Assembly (NCBI GenBank): GCA_900552135.1
Contig: URYN01000005.1
Coordinates: 71,502-135,501, forward strand
DNA: 64,000 bases
Reading direction: 5' to 3'
Source of the DNA: an uncultured Clostridium sp.
Lineage (GTDB): Bacteria > Bacillota > Clostridia > TANB77 > CAG-508
Below are positions 33,540-42,068 of the stretch, piece by piece (position 1 is the first letter of the stretch; every line of letters begins with the position of its first letter). Under the pieces are notes generated by a model. The model had not been told where the DNA came from and did not search any database. It worked only from the letters and a program-made list of their open reading frames with translations. The position numbers and the translations under genes are program-made.

Positions 33540-34922
33540 ATGGTAGAAAGTATGGAAAAAATAGTTGCTTTATGCAAAAATAGAGGATACATTTATCCTG
33601 GATCAGAAATTTACGGAGGACTTGCAAATACTTGGGATTATGGTCCTTTAGGAGTAGAATTAAAAAATAACGTTAAAGCTACATGGAGAAAGAAATTTAT
33701 ACAAGAAAATAAATACAATGTTGGTCTTGATGCTGCAATATTTATGAATCCAGAAACATGGGTTGCAACAGGACACGTTGCAGGATTTAGTGATCCGCTT
33801 ATAGATTGTAAAGAATGTAAAACCAGACACAGAGCAGATAAATTAATAGAAGAATGGGCTCATGAGCATGGAAAAGACATCGTTGCAGATGGCTGGTCTG
33901 ATGAAGAAATGGTAAATTACATAAACGAAAATAAAATACCTTGCCCGGATTGTGGAAAAACAAATTTTACAAGCATTAGAAAGTTTAATTTAATGTTCAA
34001 AACGTTCCAAGGTGTTACGGAAGATTCAACATCTCAAATATACTTAAGACCAGAAACTGCACAAGGTATATTTGTAAACTTTAAAAATGTAATGAGAACA
34101 ACAAGAAGAAGACTTCCAATGGGAATAGCTCAAATTGGTAAGGCTTTTAGAAACGAAATTACACCAGGAAACTTTACATTTAGAACACGTGAATTTGAAC
34201 AAATGGAACTAGAATTTTTCTGTAAGCCTGGAACAGACTTAGAATGGTTTAAATTCTGGAAAGACTACTGCAAGAATTTCTTATTAAATCTTGGAATGGA
34301 AGAGAAGAATATCAGACTTCGTGATCACAGTGCTGAGGAACTTGTTTTCTATAGCAAAGCAACAACAGATATAGAATTTGCTTTCCCATTTGGCTGGGGA
34401 GAATTATGGGGAATTGCTGATAGAACAGATTACGATTTATCAAGACATACAGAACATTCTAAACAAGATTTATCATATCAAGACCCTGAGACAAACGAAA
34501 AATTCATTCCTTATGTAATAGAGCCATCTTTAGGCTGTGATAGAGTAGCACTTGCGTTCTTATGCAATGCTTACGAGGAACAAGATTTAGGAGAAGGAGA
34601 CTCAAGAGTAGTATTACACTTACATCCAGCATTAGCTCCATATAAAGTTGCAGTACTTCCTTTATCAAAGAAATTATCTGAAAAAGCAGGAGAGGTTTAT
34701 GAGATGCTATCAAAAGACCTTATGTGCGATTATGATGAAGCAGGAAGCATCGGAAAGAGATATAGAAGAGAGGATGAAATTGGTACACCATACTGTGTAA
34801 CTGTTGATTTCGATACTCTAGAAGATGGAGCTGTAACAATAAGAGACAGAGACACAATGGAACAAGTAAGAATGCCAATTAGTGAAGTTAAAAATTGGAT
34901 AGAAGAAAAAATAGAATTCTAA
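33540..34922 (+). CDS. glyS: Glycine-tRNA ligase, dimeric alpha2 type
   Basis: Charges tRNA-Gly. 460 residues of the alpha2 class-II type (GlyQS), not the two-gene bacterial form. Visible: N-terminal RGYIYPGSEIYGGLANTWDYG, zinc-binding CKECKTRH and CPDCGKTNF, motif 2 region (AQIGKAFRNEITPG with the fRtREFEQMELEFFC core), and motif 3 LGCDRVALAFLC with the catalytic Arg; the C-terminal anticodon-binding domain follows (APYKVAVLPLSKK). ATG at 33540 has AAGAGGA upstream; a second Met lies 4 codons in. Confidence 0.96.
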   Translation: MVESMEKIVALCKNRGYIYPGSEIYGGLANTWDYGPLGVELKNNVKATWRKKFIQENKYNVGLDAAIFMNPETWVATGHVAGFSDPLIDCKECKTRHRADKLIEEWAHEHGKDIVADGWSDEEMVNYINENKIPCPDCGKTNFTSIRKFNLMFKTFQGVTEDSTSQIYLRPETAQGIFVNFKNVMRTTRRRLPMGIAQIGKAFRNEITPGNFTFRTREFEQMELEFFCKPGTDLEWFKFWKDYCKNFLLNLGMEEKNIRLRDHSAEELVFYSKATTDIEFAFPFGWGELWGIADRTDYDLSRHTEHSKQDLSYQDPETNEKFIPYVIEPSLGCDRVALAFLCNAYEEQDLGEGDSRVVLHLHPALAPYKVAVLPLSKKLSEKAGEVYEMLSKDLMCDYDEAGSIGKRYRREDEIGTPYCVTVDFDTLEDGAVTIRDRDTMEQVRMPISEVKNWIEEKIEF

Positions 34923-35012
34923 AAACTTTAGCCAAATGTATAGAAATAAAACTTTGAAATTAAAAGAAAAATTCATCAATATAAATTTTAAAAATATAAA
35001 GTGTGGAGATAA

Positions 35013-35050
35013 AAAAGAACAATGCCTATTAAAACAAGCATTGTTCTTTT
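35013..35050. terminator. Bidirectional terminator between glyS and tdk
   Basis: AAAAGAACAATGC (35013-35025) pairs perfectly with GCATTGTTCTTTT (35038-35050), with A and T runs on both outer sides, so it works for the convergent tdk gene too. Confidence 0.85.
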
Positions 35051-35090
35051 CGTATTTTAACTTTAAATTTATTTTAATATTAAATCTTTT

Positions 35091-35633
35091 TTATTTCAGA
35101 TTTTTTAGCATCTTTTCATAGCATTGTCTACAAACAGGTAGATACTGATTATCTCCAACCTCAATATCTTTATCCTTTGAGCCACCTTTATAGAAAGTAA
35201 AAACAGCTTCTTCACTTTTACAAACTTCGCAGATTGAAGTCATAATTTCTACATTATCGGCAATACACATAAGATCGCCCATTTTTCCAAAAATCTTCTT
35301 TTCAGAAGTAAGATTAAGTCCAGAAATGTAAAACTTCTTTCCCTCAGAAGCCATTTTATCAATCGTATGTACATCGCCTTTTAGAAATTGGAATTCATCT
35401 ATGAAATAAGAATCAGCATTATATTTTTCAAGCTCAGAGATGTCTTGAATATTTATAGCCTTAACCGAATTCCCGCTTCTAGTAGAAATAACATCATCAC
35501 CACATCTATCATCTAAAAGAGGCTTGAAAACCATAATATTTTTACCCGCAATTAATTGTCTTTTTATTTCATTTACAATTTTTTGACTTTTGCCACATTT
35601 CATTGGTCCAGTATATACATTAATAAATCCCAT
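35091..35633 (-). CDS. tdk: Thymidine kinase
   Basis: Salvages thymidine to dTMP. 180 residues: P-loop GPMKCGKS near the N terminus, a DDR motif (LLDDRCGDD), the catalytic-base segment FIDEFQF, the flexible lasso with ISGLNLTSEKK, and the zinc-site Cys pairs CEVCKSEE and CRQCYEK at the C terminus. Usual size for the type II TK family. It faces the dCMP deaminase gene across a 358-bp gap; together they form a deoxynucleotide salvage route to dTMP. Confidence 0.95.
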   Translation of the reverse strand: MGFINVYTGPMKCGKSQKIVNEIKRQLIAGKNIMVFKPLLDDRCGDDVISTRSGNSVKAINIQDISELEKYNADSYFIDEFQFLKGDVHTIDKMASEGKKFYISGLNLTSEKKIFGKMGDLMCIADNVEIMTSICEVCKSEEAVFTFYKGGSKDKDIEVGDNQYLPVCRQCYEKMLKNLK

Positions 35634-35991
35634 GATACTAATTACTCCTTAAATTGTTAAACTAAATTTGCTAAAGAATAATATACAAGTAATTTGAAAT
35701 TTAATCAAGTACTTTTTACAATATTTCATATATAAAATAATAGTGAAATATTTGTAATAAAATGTAACATATTGTAATATAAGTAAGAAAATTATAGCCT
35801 ACATTGAATTTTAAATAATTTTGACAAATAATTAAAGTAATCAGTCAGGTAAAAAGATAAATTTTATGAAATAGGCTAGAGTAATTCATAAAAAAATTAA
35901 AAAACTACTTTTAATCATCAAGAAAATGTTGTAAAATATAAGCGAAAATAAAAGATTGGAATATATCCAATTAAAAGAATGGAGAAAGCTT
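35634..35991. other. AT-rich divergent intergenic region between tdk and the dCMP deaminase gene
   Basis: No gene seen. It holds near-repeats of TTGTAATA/TGTAACAT (35750-35785) and a TTGACA at about 35820 without a convincing -10 partner. Promoters for both flanking genes are presumably here but cannot be fixed by eye. Confidence 0.4.
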
Positions 35992-36495
35992 ATGGAAAAT
36001 AAAAATGTAAAAAGAAAAAACTATATTGGATGGGATGAATATTTTATGGCTATTGCAAAATTATCTGCGATGAGAAGCAAAGATCCATCTACTCAAGTGG
36101 GAGCTTGCATAGTAGGAGAAGGAAATAGAATATTATCAATAGGCTACAATGGAGCACCTAATGGATTTAATGATGACATATTCCCATGGGCAAGAGAAGG
36201 AGAAAACTTAAATACAAAATATCCCTATGTATGCCATGCAGAAATGAATGCAATTTTAAACTACAGAGGAAGCAGAAAAGATTTGGAAGGAGCAAAAATA
36301 TATGTAGATTTATTTCCTTGCAATGAATGTGCAAAGATGATAATTCAATCAGGAATAAAAGAAGTTATATATTTATCAGACAAATATGCAAATTCTGAAA
36401 ACAATATTGCTTCAAGAAAGCTATTAGATGCATGCAAGGTATCATATAAGAAGATTAATTTGTCAGAAAATAAAAAAATTGAAATAGAATTGTAA
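35992..36495 (+). CDS. dCMP deaminase (cytidine/deoxycytidylate deaminase family)
   Basis: Zinc enzyme converting dCMP to dUMP, the precursor of dTMP. 167 residues from ATG 35992 (GGAGA upstream; an in-frame TTG at 35956 is less likely). Motifs: SKDPSTQVGACIV, the catalytic HAEMNAIL, and zinc-binding PCNECAKMI. The IGYNGAPNGFND block is typical of dCMP deaminases and separates it from tRNA adenosine deaminase. No comEB context. A terminator follows at 36568-36606. Confidence 0.92.
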   Translation: MENKNVKRKNYIGWDEYFMAIAKLSAMRSKDPSTQVGACIVGEGNRILSIGYNGAPNGFNDDIFPWAREGENLNTKYPYVCHAEMNAILNYRGSRKDLEGAKIYVDLFPCNECAKMIIQSGIKEVIYLSDKYANSENNIASRKLLDACKVSYKKINLSENKKIEIEL

Positions 36496-36567
36496 GATGA
36501 ATTGTTTAAAAGATAAAATGCAACTGAATAAAAATACAGTAAAGAAAATATTGAAATCAAATAATAT

Positions 36568-36606
36568 AAAAGTACACTTCGTTTATCAGTGATGAGGTGT
36601 ACTTTT
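36568..36606 (+). terminator. Terminator after the dCMP deaminase gene
   Basis: AAAAGTACACTTC (36568-36580) pairs with GAGGTGTACTTTT (36594-36606) with one mismatch, then ATTG. The remaining gene-free DNA to 36788 is plain AT-rich sequence; the Rpn promoter follows. Confidence 0.75.
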
Positions 36607-36788
36607 ATTGTGTAGAATTTTGTCGTACGATTTTATTTGAAAATTAACTGATTGGAGAATATAATTAAATTTCAATAAAAGTAAAGAAGATTCACTTCAC
36701 AATAATTTTATATAACAATTAATAAAATTCGTTATTTAAATTTTTATTCTAAAAAATAAACCCAAAATAAAAATATTACCATAATATA

Positions 36789-36818
36789 TTGACTGATAAT
36801 CACACAATATTATATAAT
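36789..36818 (+). promoter_or_regulatory. Promoter of the broken Rpn gene
   Basis: TTGACT (36789-36794), 18-bp spacer, TATAAT (36813-36818), directly followed by GGAGG and the ATG, so the leader is very short. Confidence 0.55.
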
Positions 36819-36832
36819 AAGGAGGAATATTA

Positions 36833-37108
36833 ATGGAATATATTCCATCAGGGCTAAAAACAAGAGATGGAAAAGATATTATGTGTTACACATCTGAATT
36901 CTATATTAAGAACAAAGAAAAAATAGAAAAGTTAATAAGAAGATGTGAAGAAGTATTAAAAGATGATCAAATAAATGAAAACAAGGGGAGATTAAACAAA
37001 AATGATAACCATATTCTAAAAGAAAATTATGAGAAATATGACTTGAATATTCATATAGATAAAAAACATGATAAATTATTTAAAGAAATACTATCTGATA
37101 GAAAATAA
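36833..37108 (+). pseudogene. Rpn family nuclease, N-terminal fragment (gene split by in-frame TAA)
   Basis: N-terminal 91 residues of a Rpn (recombination-promoting nuclease, YhgA-like transposase family) protein. The end IDKKHDKLFKEILSDRK matches the family's conserved start, where the text normally continues with E-A-x-x-F-x-N. Here the codon after DRK is TAA, followed in the same frame by AVKFINHYLNLS and the rest of the protein at 37139. One base change explains the break. Good promoter and GGAGG site, so the fragment may still be made. Unlike typical members, it has an ~65-residue extension before the KHDKLFKE motif. Confidence 0.75.
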
Positions 37109-37138
37109 GCTGTTAAATTTATAAACCATTATTTAAAT

Positions 37139-37930
37139 TTGAGTTTAATAGAAAATGACATAGAAAAGTACGAAAAAGAATTTAGAACGCAATCATTTAG
37201 CAGTGTAGAAGCAGATGTGGTATACAAGATAAAGAATAAAAATGTCTTTATACTGATAGAACATCAATCGAGTGTAGATTTAAAGATGTTATATAGAATA
37301 TTGTGTTACAAAAATGCAATAGTAGAGTCTGCAATAGATAAGAAAAGATTAAAAGAGCGAAATTATAAAATTCCAAAAGTAATAGTAATAGTATTATATA
37401 CTGGTAAAAGAGAATGGAATATGTTATCAATAAAGGATATTGAAGAAAAAATTGAAGGATATGAAGAAACTGAAAATGAATACACTTTGATAGATACAAA
37501 TAAATTGAGTAGAGAAGTGTTATTAGAAGATAATCTTATAACATCTAAAGCAATGTTAATAGAAAAAGCACGAAATAAGGCCGAATTATATAAAAATATT
37601 GAAGATATGATAAATAATCAAAAGAGAATAGACAAATTTGAAAATTCACAATTAGAGAAAATAGTGAAGTATGAGTTGGCTGGAACTGAAGATGAAAGTA
37701 TAATAAATAAATTCATAGAAAAAATAAGAAATAGAGAGGAGAAAGATGAGATTATGATGAATGCTGCAAGGATAATTAATAAGGAAATAAGAAAGCAGAG
37801 AAAAGAAGGAATGGAACAGGGAATACTACAAGGCAAGTTTATGATTGCAAAAAAACTTAAAGTAAGAATGACTGTTGAAGAAATAAGCCAGATAACAGGA
37901 TTGAGTAAAAAGGAGATTGAAGAATTATAG
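37139..37930 (+). pseudogene. Rpn family nuclease, catalytic and C-terminal fragment
   Basis: 263 residues in the same frame as the fragment upstream, separated only by the TAA at 37106-37108 and a bridge coding AVKFINHYLN. It carries the PD-(D/E)XK pattern in SSVEADVVYKIKNKNVFILI followed by EHQSS, then the helical C-terminal region ending TVEEISQITGLSKKEIEEL, typical of Rpn proteins, which may promote RecA-independent recombination. The nominal start is a TTG with no ribosome site. If translated, it would lack the N-terminal part of the nuclease domain. Intact reading would need correction of one stop codon. Confidence 0.75.
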
Positions 37931-38034
37931 AAGAGATGTATTACTTATAAAAAGAAGTGAATTAAACTGAGTTTTTCTGATAAACATTTCATTAATATAA
38001 TATAAAAAAATTAAGAACAAAAGTTTGTAAACTA

Positions 38035-38063
38035 TTGAAAATGCACCAAGTTTATGATATAAT
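38035..38063 (+). promoter_or_regulatory. Promoter of uvrA
   Basis: TTGAAA (38035-38040), 17-bp spacer, TATAAT (38058-38063). The leader contains a short hairpin (ACGGAAGA with TCTTTCGT, about 38095-38120). No clear SOS box was seen. Confidence 0.65.
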
Positions 38064-38158
38064 TATAAAGAAAATTTTATAGAAATATAAAGATACGGAA
38101 GATTTTAAAGTCTTTCGTTAAGATATGTGCTTTTACATAAAACAAGAAAGGAATTTTT

Positions 38159-40987
38159 ATGAATGATAATATTATTATAAAGGGTGCAAAAGAACACAAT
38201 TTAAAGAATATAGATTTAACGATTCCAAGAAATAAATTAGTAGTTGTTACAGGGCTTTCGGGTTCTGGTAAATCTTCACTTGCTTTCGATACTTTGTATG
38301 CAGAAGGACAAAGAAGATATGTAGAGAGTTTGTCTAGTTATGCAAGACAATTCTTAGGCATGATGGAGAAACCTGAGGTTGAGTCTATTGAAGGACTTTC
38401 ACCTGCTATTTCTATTGACCAGAAAACTACTTCTAAGAACCCACGTTCTACAGTTGGAACAGTTACGGAAATTTATGATTATTTGCGTTTATTATATGCA
38501 AGAATTGGTGTGCCATATTGTCCAAACTGTGGTAAGAAAATTGAAAAGCAGACTATTGACCAAATTGTTGATAATATTTTAGAACTTGAAGAAGGGACAA
38601 GACTTCAAGTTCTAGCTCCTGTTGTACGTGGAAGAAAGGGAGAGTTTACAAAACAGTTAGAAGATTATCAAAAAGCGGGATTTATTAGAGTAAGAATAGA
38701 CGGTCAAATGTATGAACTTGGAGAAGACGAAATCACGCTTGATAAAAAGAAGAAACATAATGTTGATGTTGTGGTGGATAGGTTAATTATTAAAGAAGGT
38801 ATTCGTGCAAGATTAACTGAATCTGTTGAAACTGCAATGAAATACGCAAACAACCTAGTTACAATAGATGTACCGGGACAAGAAGAGAAAATCTATTCTC
38901 AAAATTACGCATGTACGGATTGTGGTATTAGCTTTGAAGAGTTAACACCAAGAATGTTCTCTTTTAACAATCCATTTGGAGCATGCCCAGAGTGTACTGG
39001 TATTGGTTATTTAATGAGAATTGACGAAGATTTAATAATTCCAGACAAAGATAAGACACTATATGATGGTGTAAAAGCCTTCGGAGCTAGCACCATGAAA
39101 AAAGGCGATACTATGGCTAAGATGTACTTTGAGAGTATTGCAAAGCATTATGGAGTTAAAATAAAAGACGTCCCAATTAAGAAGTTACCAAAGGATTTCT
39201 TGGATAAAATCCTATATGGTACAGGAGATGAAGTAATTGATTTTGAATACACATCTGCTGCAGGAACAAGAAAATATTCTACTCCTTTTGAGGGAGTAAT
39301 TCCAACCCTTGAAAGACGTCATAACGAGACTAAATCTAATGGTATGAGAAGTTTCTACGAGATGTACATGAGTGAATCTCCTTGTCTTGCATGCCATGGA
39401 GCACGTTTAAGAAAAGAGAGTCTGTCTGTAAGAATTGGAAATTTAAACATAAAAGAACTTACAGATATGTCAATAGATAAAATAAAAGAATATATAAATA
39501 ATATAGAGCTTACGCCAACACAGGCAATGATTGCAGAGCAGATTCTACAAGAGTTGAATAAGCGTTTACAATTCTTGATAGACGTTGGACTTGATTATTT
39601 AACACTTTCGAGACCTGCTGGTTCTTTGTCTGGTGGTGAGGCACAACGTATTAGGCTTGCAACTCAAATTGGTGCAGGACTTACAGGCGTTCTATATATT
39701 CTTGATGAACCAAGCATTGGACTTCATCAAAGAGATAATGACAAGCTAATTGCTACATTGAAGAAGCTAAGAGATTTAGGAAATTCTGTTATAGTTGTAG
39801 AGCATGATGAAGATACGATGTATGCAGCTGATCAGATTATAGATATTGGACCAGGAGCTGGTGTACATGGCGGAAATGTAATGGCACAAGGAACAGCGGA
39901 AGAAGTGAAGAACACACCAGGTTCTATAACAGGTGATTATTTGAGTGGAAGAAAACAAATAGTAGTTCCAAAGAAAAGAAGAAAGTCTAATGGAAAATCT
40001 ATAGAAGTAGTTGGAGCAACAGAACACAACTTAAAAAATATAACAGTAAAATTTCCGTTAGGACAATTTATATGTGTAACAGGTGTTTCCGGTTCAGGAA
40101 AATCAACACTCGTAAATGAAATTTTATACAAGACGATTGCAAGAGACTTAAATGGCTCTAACGAAAAACCAGGAAAATGTAAGCAAGTAAAAGGCCTTCA
40201 TAATATAGACAAAATAGTAAACATAGATCAATCACCAATAGGAAGAACTCCTCGTTCAAATCCAGCAACATATACTGGTGTGTTTGATATGATAAGAGAT
40301 TTATTTGCAGGCACAAACGAAGCAAAAATGAGAGGATATGACAAGGGAAGATTTAGCTTCAATGTTCCAGGAGGAAGATGTGAGGCTTGTTCCGGAGATG
40401 GAGTCTTAAAAATAGAAATGCATTTCTTATCTGATATTTATGTTCCTTGTGAAGTCTGCAAAGGAAAACGTTATAATAAAGAAACCTTGGAAGTAAAATA
40501 TAAAGGAAAATCAATATCGGATGTGTTAGATATGACTGTTGAAGAAGCATTAGAATTCTTCGATAAAATACCAAGAATAAAATCAAAAATTCAAACATTG
40601 TATGATGTTGGATTAGGTTACATTAAACTAGGACAACCTTCAACAACACTATCTGGTGGAGAGGCTCAACGTGTGAAATTGGCAACAGAACTTTCTAAGA
40701 AAGCAACAGGAAAAACATTGTATATCTTAGATGAACCAACAACAGGCTTGCATATTGCAGATGTTCATAGATTAGTAGATATTTTACAAAGACTCGTAGA
40801 TACGGGAAACACTATAATTGTAATAGAACATAATTTAGACTTAATAAAAACTTGTGACCATATAATAGACCTAGGACCAGAAGGCGGAGATAAAGGTGGA
40901 CAAGTGATTGCAGTAGGAACACCAGAACACATCGTAAAAAATGAAAATAGTTATACAGGAAAATTCTTAAAAAAATATCTTAATTAG
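38159..40987 (+). CDS. uvrA: Excinuclease ABC subunit A
   Basis: DNA-damage recognition ATPase of nucleotide excision repair. 942 residues, normal. Two ABC domains: first with Walker A GLSGSGKSSLAFDTL (about 32-46) and signature LSGGEAQRI, second with GVSGSGKSTLVNEIL (about 640) and LSGGEAQRV, each followed by ILDEPSIGL or ILDEPTTGL. Zinc modules CPNCGKK and CEACSGDG...CEVCKGKR. The ATG has AAAGGA upstream. uvrB is not adjacent. A long palindrome follows. Confidence 0.97.
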   Translation: MNDNIIIKGAKEHNLKNIDLTIPRNKLVVVTGLSGSGKSSLAFDTLYAEGQRRYVESLSSYARQFLGMMEKPEVESIEGLSPAISIDQKTTSKNPRSTVGTVTEIYDYLRLLYARIGVPYCPNCGKKIEKQTIDQIVDNILELEEGTRLQVLAPVVRGRKGEFTKQLEDYQKAGFIRVRIDGQMYELGEDEITLDKKKKHNVDVVVDRLIIKEGIRARLTESVETAMKYANNLVTIDVPGQEEKIYSQNYACTDCGISFEELTPRMFSFNNPFGACPECTGIGYLMRIDEDLIIPDKDKTLYDGVKAFGASTMKKGDTMAKMYFESIAKHYGVKIKDVPIKKLPKDFLDKILYGTGDEVIDFEYTSAAGTRKYSTPFEGVIPTLERRHNETKSNGMRSFYEMYMSESPCLACHGARLRKESLSVRIGNLNIKELTDMSIDKIKEYINNIELTPTQAMIAEQILQELNKRLQFLIDVGLDYLTLSRPAGSLSGGEAQRIRLATQIGAGLTGVLYILDEPSIGLHQRDNDKLIATLKKLRDLGNSVIVVEHDEDTMYAADQIIDIGPGAGVHGGNVMAQGTAEEVKNTPGSITGDYLSGRKQIVVPKKRRKSNGKSIEVVGATEHNLKNITVKFPLGQFICVTGVSGSGKSTLVNEILYKTIARDLNGSNEKPGKCKQVKGLHNIDKIVNIDQSPIGRTPRSNPATYTGVFDMIRDLFAGTNEAKMRGYDKGRFSFNVPGGRCEACSGDGVLKIEMHFLSDIYVPCEVCKGKRYNKETLEVKYKGKSISDVLDMTVEEALEFFDKIPRIKSKIQTLYDVGLGYIKLGQPSTTLSGGEAQRVKLATELSKKATGKTLYILDEPTTGLHIADVHRLVDILQRLVDTGNTIIVIEHNLDLIKTCDHIIDLGPEGGDKGGQVIAVGTPEHIVKNENSYTGKFLKKYLN

Positions 40988-41058
40988 AGATAATTTGGTA
41001 CAATTTGGGTACGGAGAAAAAATTGTACAATTAAAAGTTTTAATTTTGAAAGATAATA

Positions 41059-41146
41059 GACACTTTATTGATTTAGGAGGATGGTACCATAAATAAATGG
41101 AATCCTTCTAAAATTTTCTTAGACTAATCAATAAAATGGTGTATAT
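41059..41146. repeat. Imperfect 88-bp palindrome downstream of uvrA
   Basis: Outer arms ACACTTTATTGATT (about 41059) and AATCAATAAAATGGTGT (about 41130) are inverted; inside, TTTAGGAGGAT (41072-41082) pairs with ATCCTTCTAAA (41102-41112) with a G-U, and TACCAT with ATGG. The inner part plus AATTTTC can terminate uvrA. The GGTACC..ATGG..TCTAAAATTTTC layout resembles the palindrome at 19964-20020. Confidence 0.5.
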
Positions 41147-41252
41147 TGACATATTTAGTTAAAATACATATAATTACTGTGTAAATTATAATAAGGCAAA
41201 AATATATTCATACAATGAATTTTTTTGCCCTGAGAAAGGAACAAAATCAAAA

Positions 41253-41936
41253 ATGGAAAATATAACAATAGGAATAGAAGGACTTGTTGGAGCTGGAAAA
41301 ACATCAATTTGTAGAGCTATGCTAGACAAAATTCCAAACAGTATAATATTGCACGGAGGAAATTTATATAGAGGCATAGTATATGCACTTATGAATTCTG
41401 GTATAGACATGAGCAAAATTGTAAATAATTCTGACAAACCAATTGATATAAAGCAGATGATGGATATGTTAAAAGTTGAAATTAAAATAGAAAACAGAGA
41501 AAGTGTTGTTTATGTTGACGGAAAAGAAATAAATGAGGATAATTTACAATCTGATGCAACATCATTGGCTGTTTCAAAAATTGCAAAAGATGCTGATAAT
41601 TCAAAATTTTATGCTTTCGGAAAAAAGTTGATAGACGTGTATAAAAAACAATATAACTTAATAATATCTGGTAGAGACCTAATGAAAATTTATCCAGACT
41701 TAGATTATCACTTTTTTGTAACTGCTGATATAGAAACAAGAGTAGACAGAAAGATGCATCAATATACGAACGAGAAAATAACACGCGAAGAACTAAAAAA
41801 ACATATTGAAGAAAGAGATTCATTACAGGAGCAAGCTGGATTCTACAAAAGGTATGATAAAACTATTGATGTGGATGTTACAGAATGCAAAAGTGCAGAA
41901 GAATCTGCAATGAAGATATTAGAGAAGATCAATTAA
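41253..41936 (+). CDS. Cytidylate kinase-like (d)CMP kinase family protein
   Basis: P-loop nucleoside monophosphate kinase. 227 residues: Walker A GLVGAGKT near residue 9-16, LDKIP and HGGNLYRGIVYAL, the long region VVYVDGKEINEDNLQSDATS that matches the CMP-kinase substrate domain (G.E....R), and ISGRDLMKIYPDLDYHFFVTAD followed by RVDRK. It deviates from canonical Cmk in the first motif (usually DGPAGSGKS), so the substrate may differ. Together with tdk and dCMP deaminase it belongs to the nucleotide-salvage genes in this area. No adjacent rpsA or plsC as with many cmk genes. Confidence 0.78.
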   Translation: MENITIGIEGLVGAGKTSICRAMLDKIPNSIILHGGNLYRGIVYALMNSGIDMSKIVNNSDKPIDIKQMMDMLKVEIKIENRESVVYVDGKEINEDNLQSDATSLAVSKIAKDADNSKFYAFGKKLIDVYKKQYNLIISGRDLMKIYPDLDYHFFVTADIETRVDRKMHQYTNEKITREELKKHIEERDSLQEQAGFYKRYDKTIDVDVTECKSAEESAMKILEKIN

Positions 41937-42011
41937 AAAATAGTTTCACTAAAAATGTATGAACGCGATGAAACAGGGAAATATTAGAAAAATTTGATTA
42001 ATCCCAAAATC

Positions 42012-42044
42012 GTTTCGCCCAAAAAAGGGCGTCCCCATTGGGCG
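42012..42044. repeat. REP-like palindromic repeat, reverse-oriented copy
   Basis: Read on the minus strand this is TCGCCCAATGGGGACGCCCT followed by TTTTTGGGCGAAAC, matching the full copy at 31265-31298 except for three or four positions. It sits just upstream of murD, between the CMP-kinase-like gene and the murD ribosome site. Confidence 0.65.
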
Positions 42045-42068
42045 ACAAGAAAGGAATGAAAGTTTAAT

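Noticed and set aside
33452..33540. T-box riboswitch in front of glyS
   Set aside because: The leader from promoter to start is only about 55 nt, far too short, and no T-box sequence is seen.
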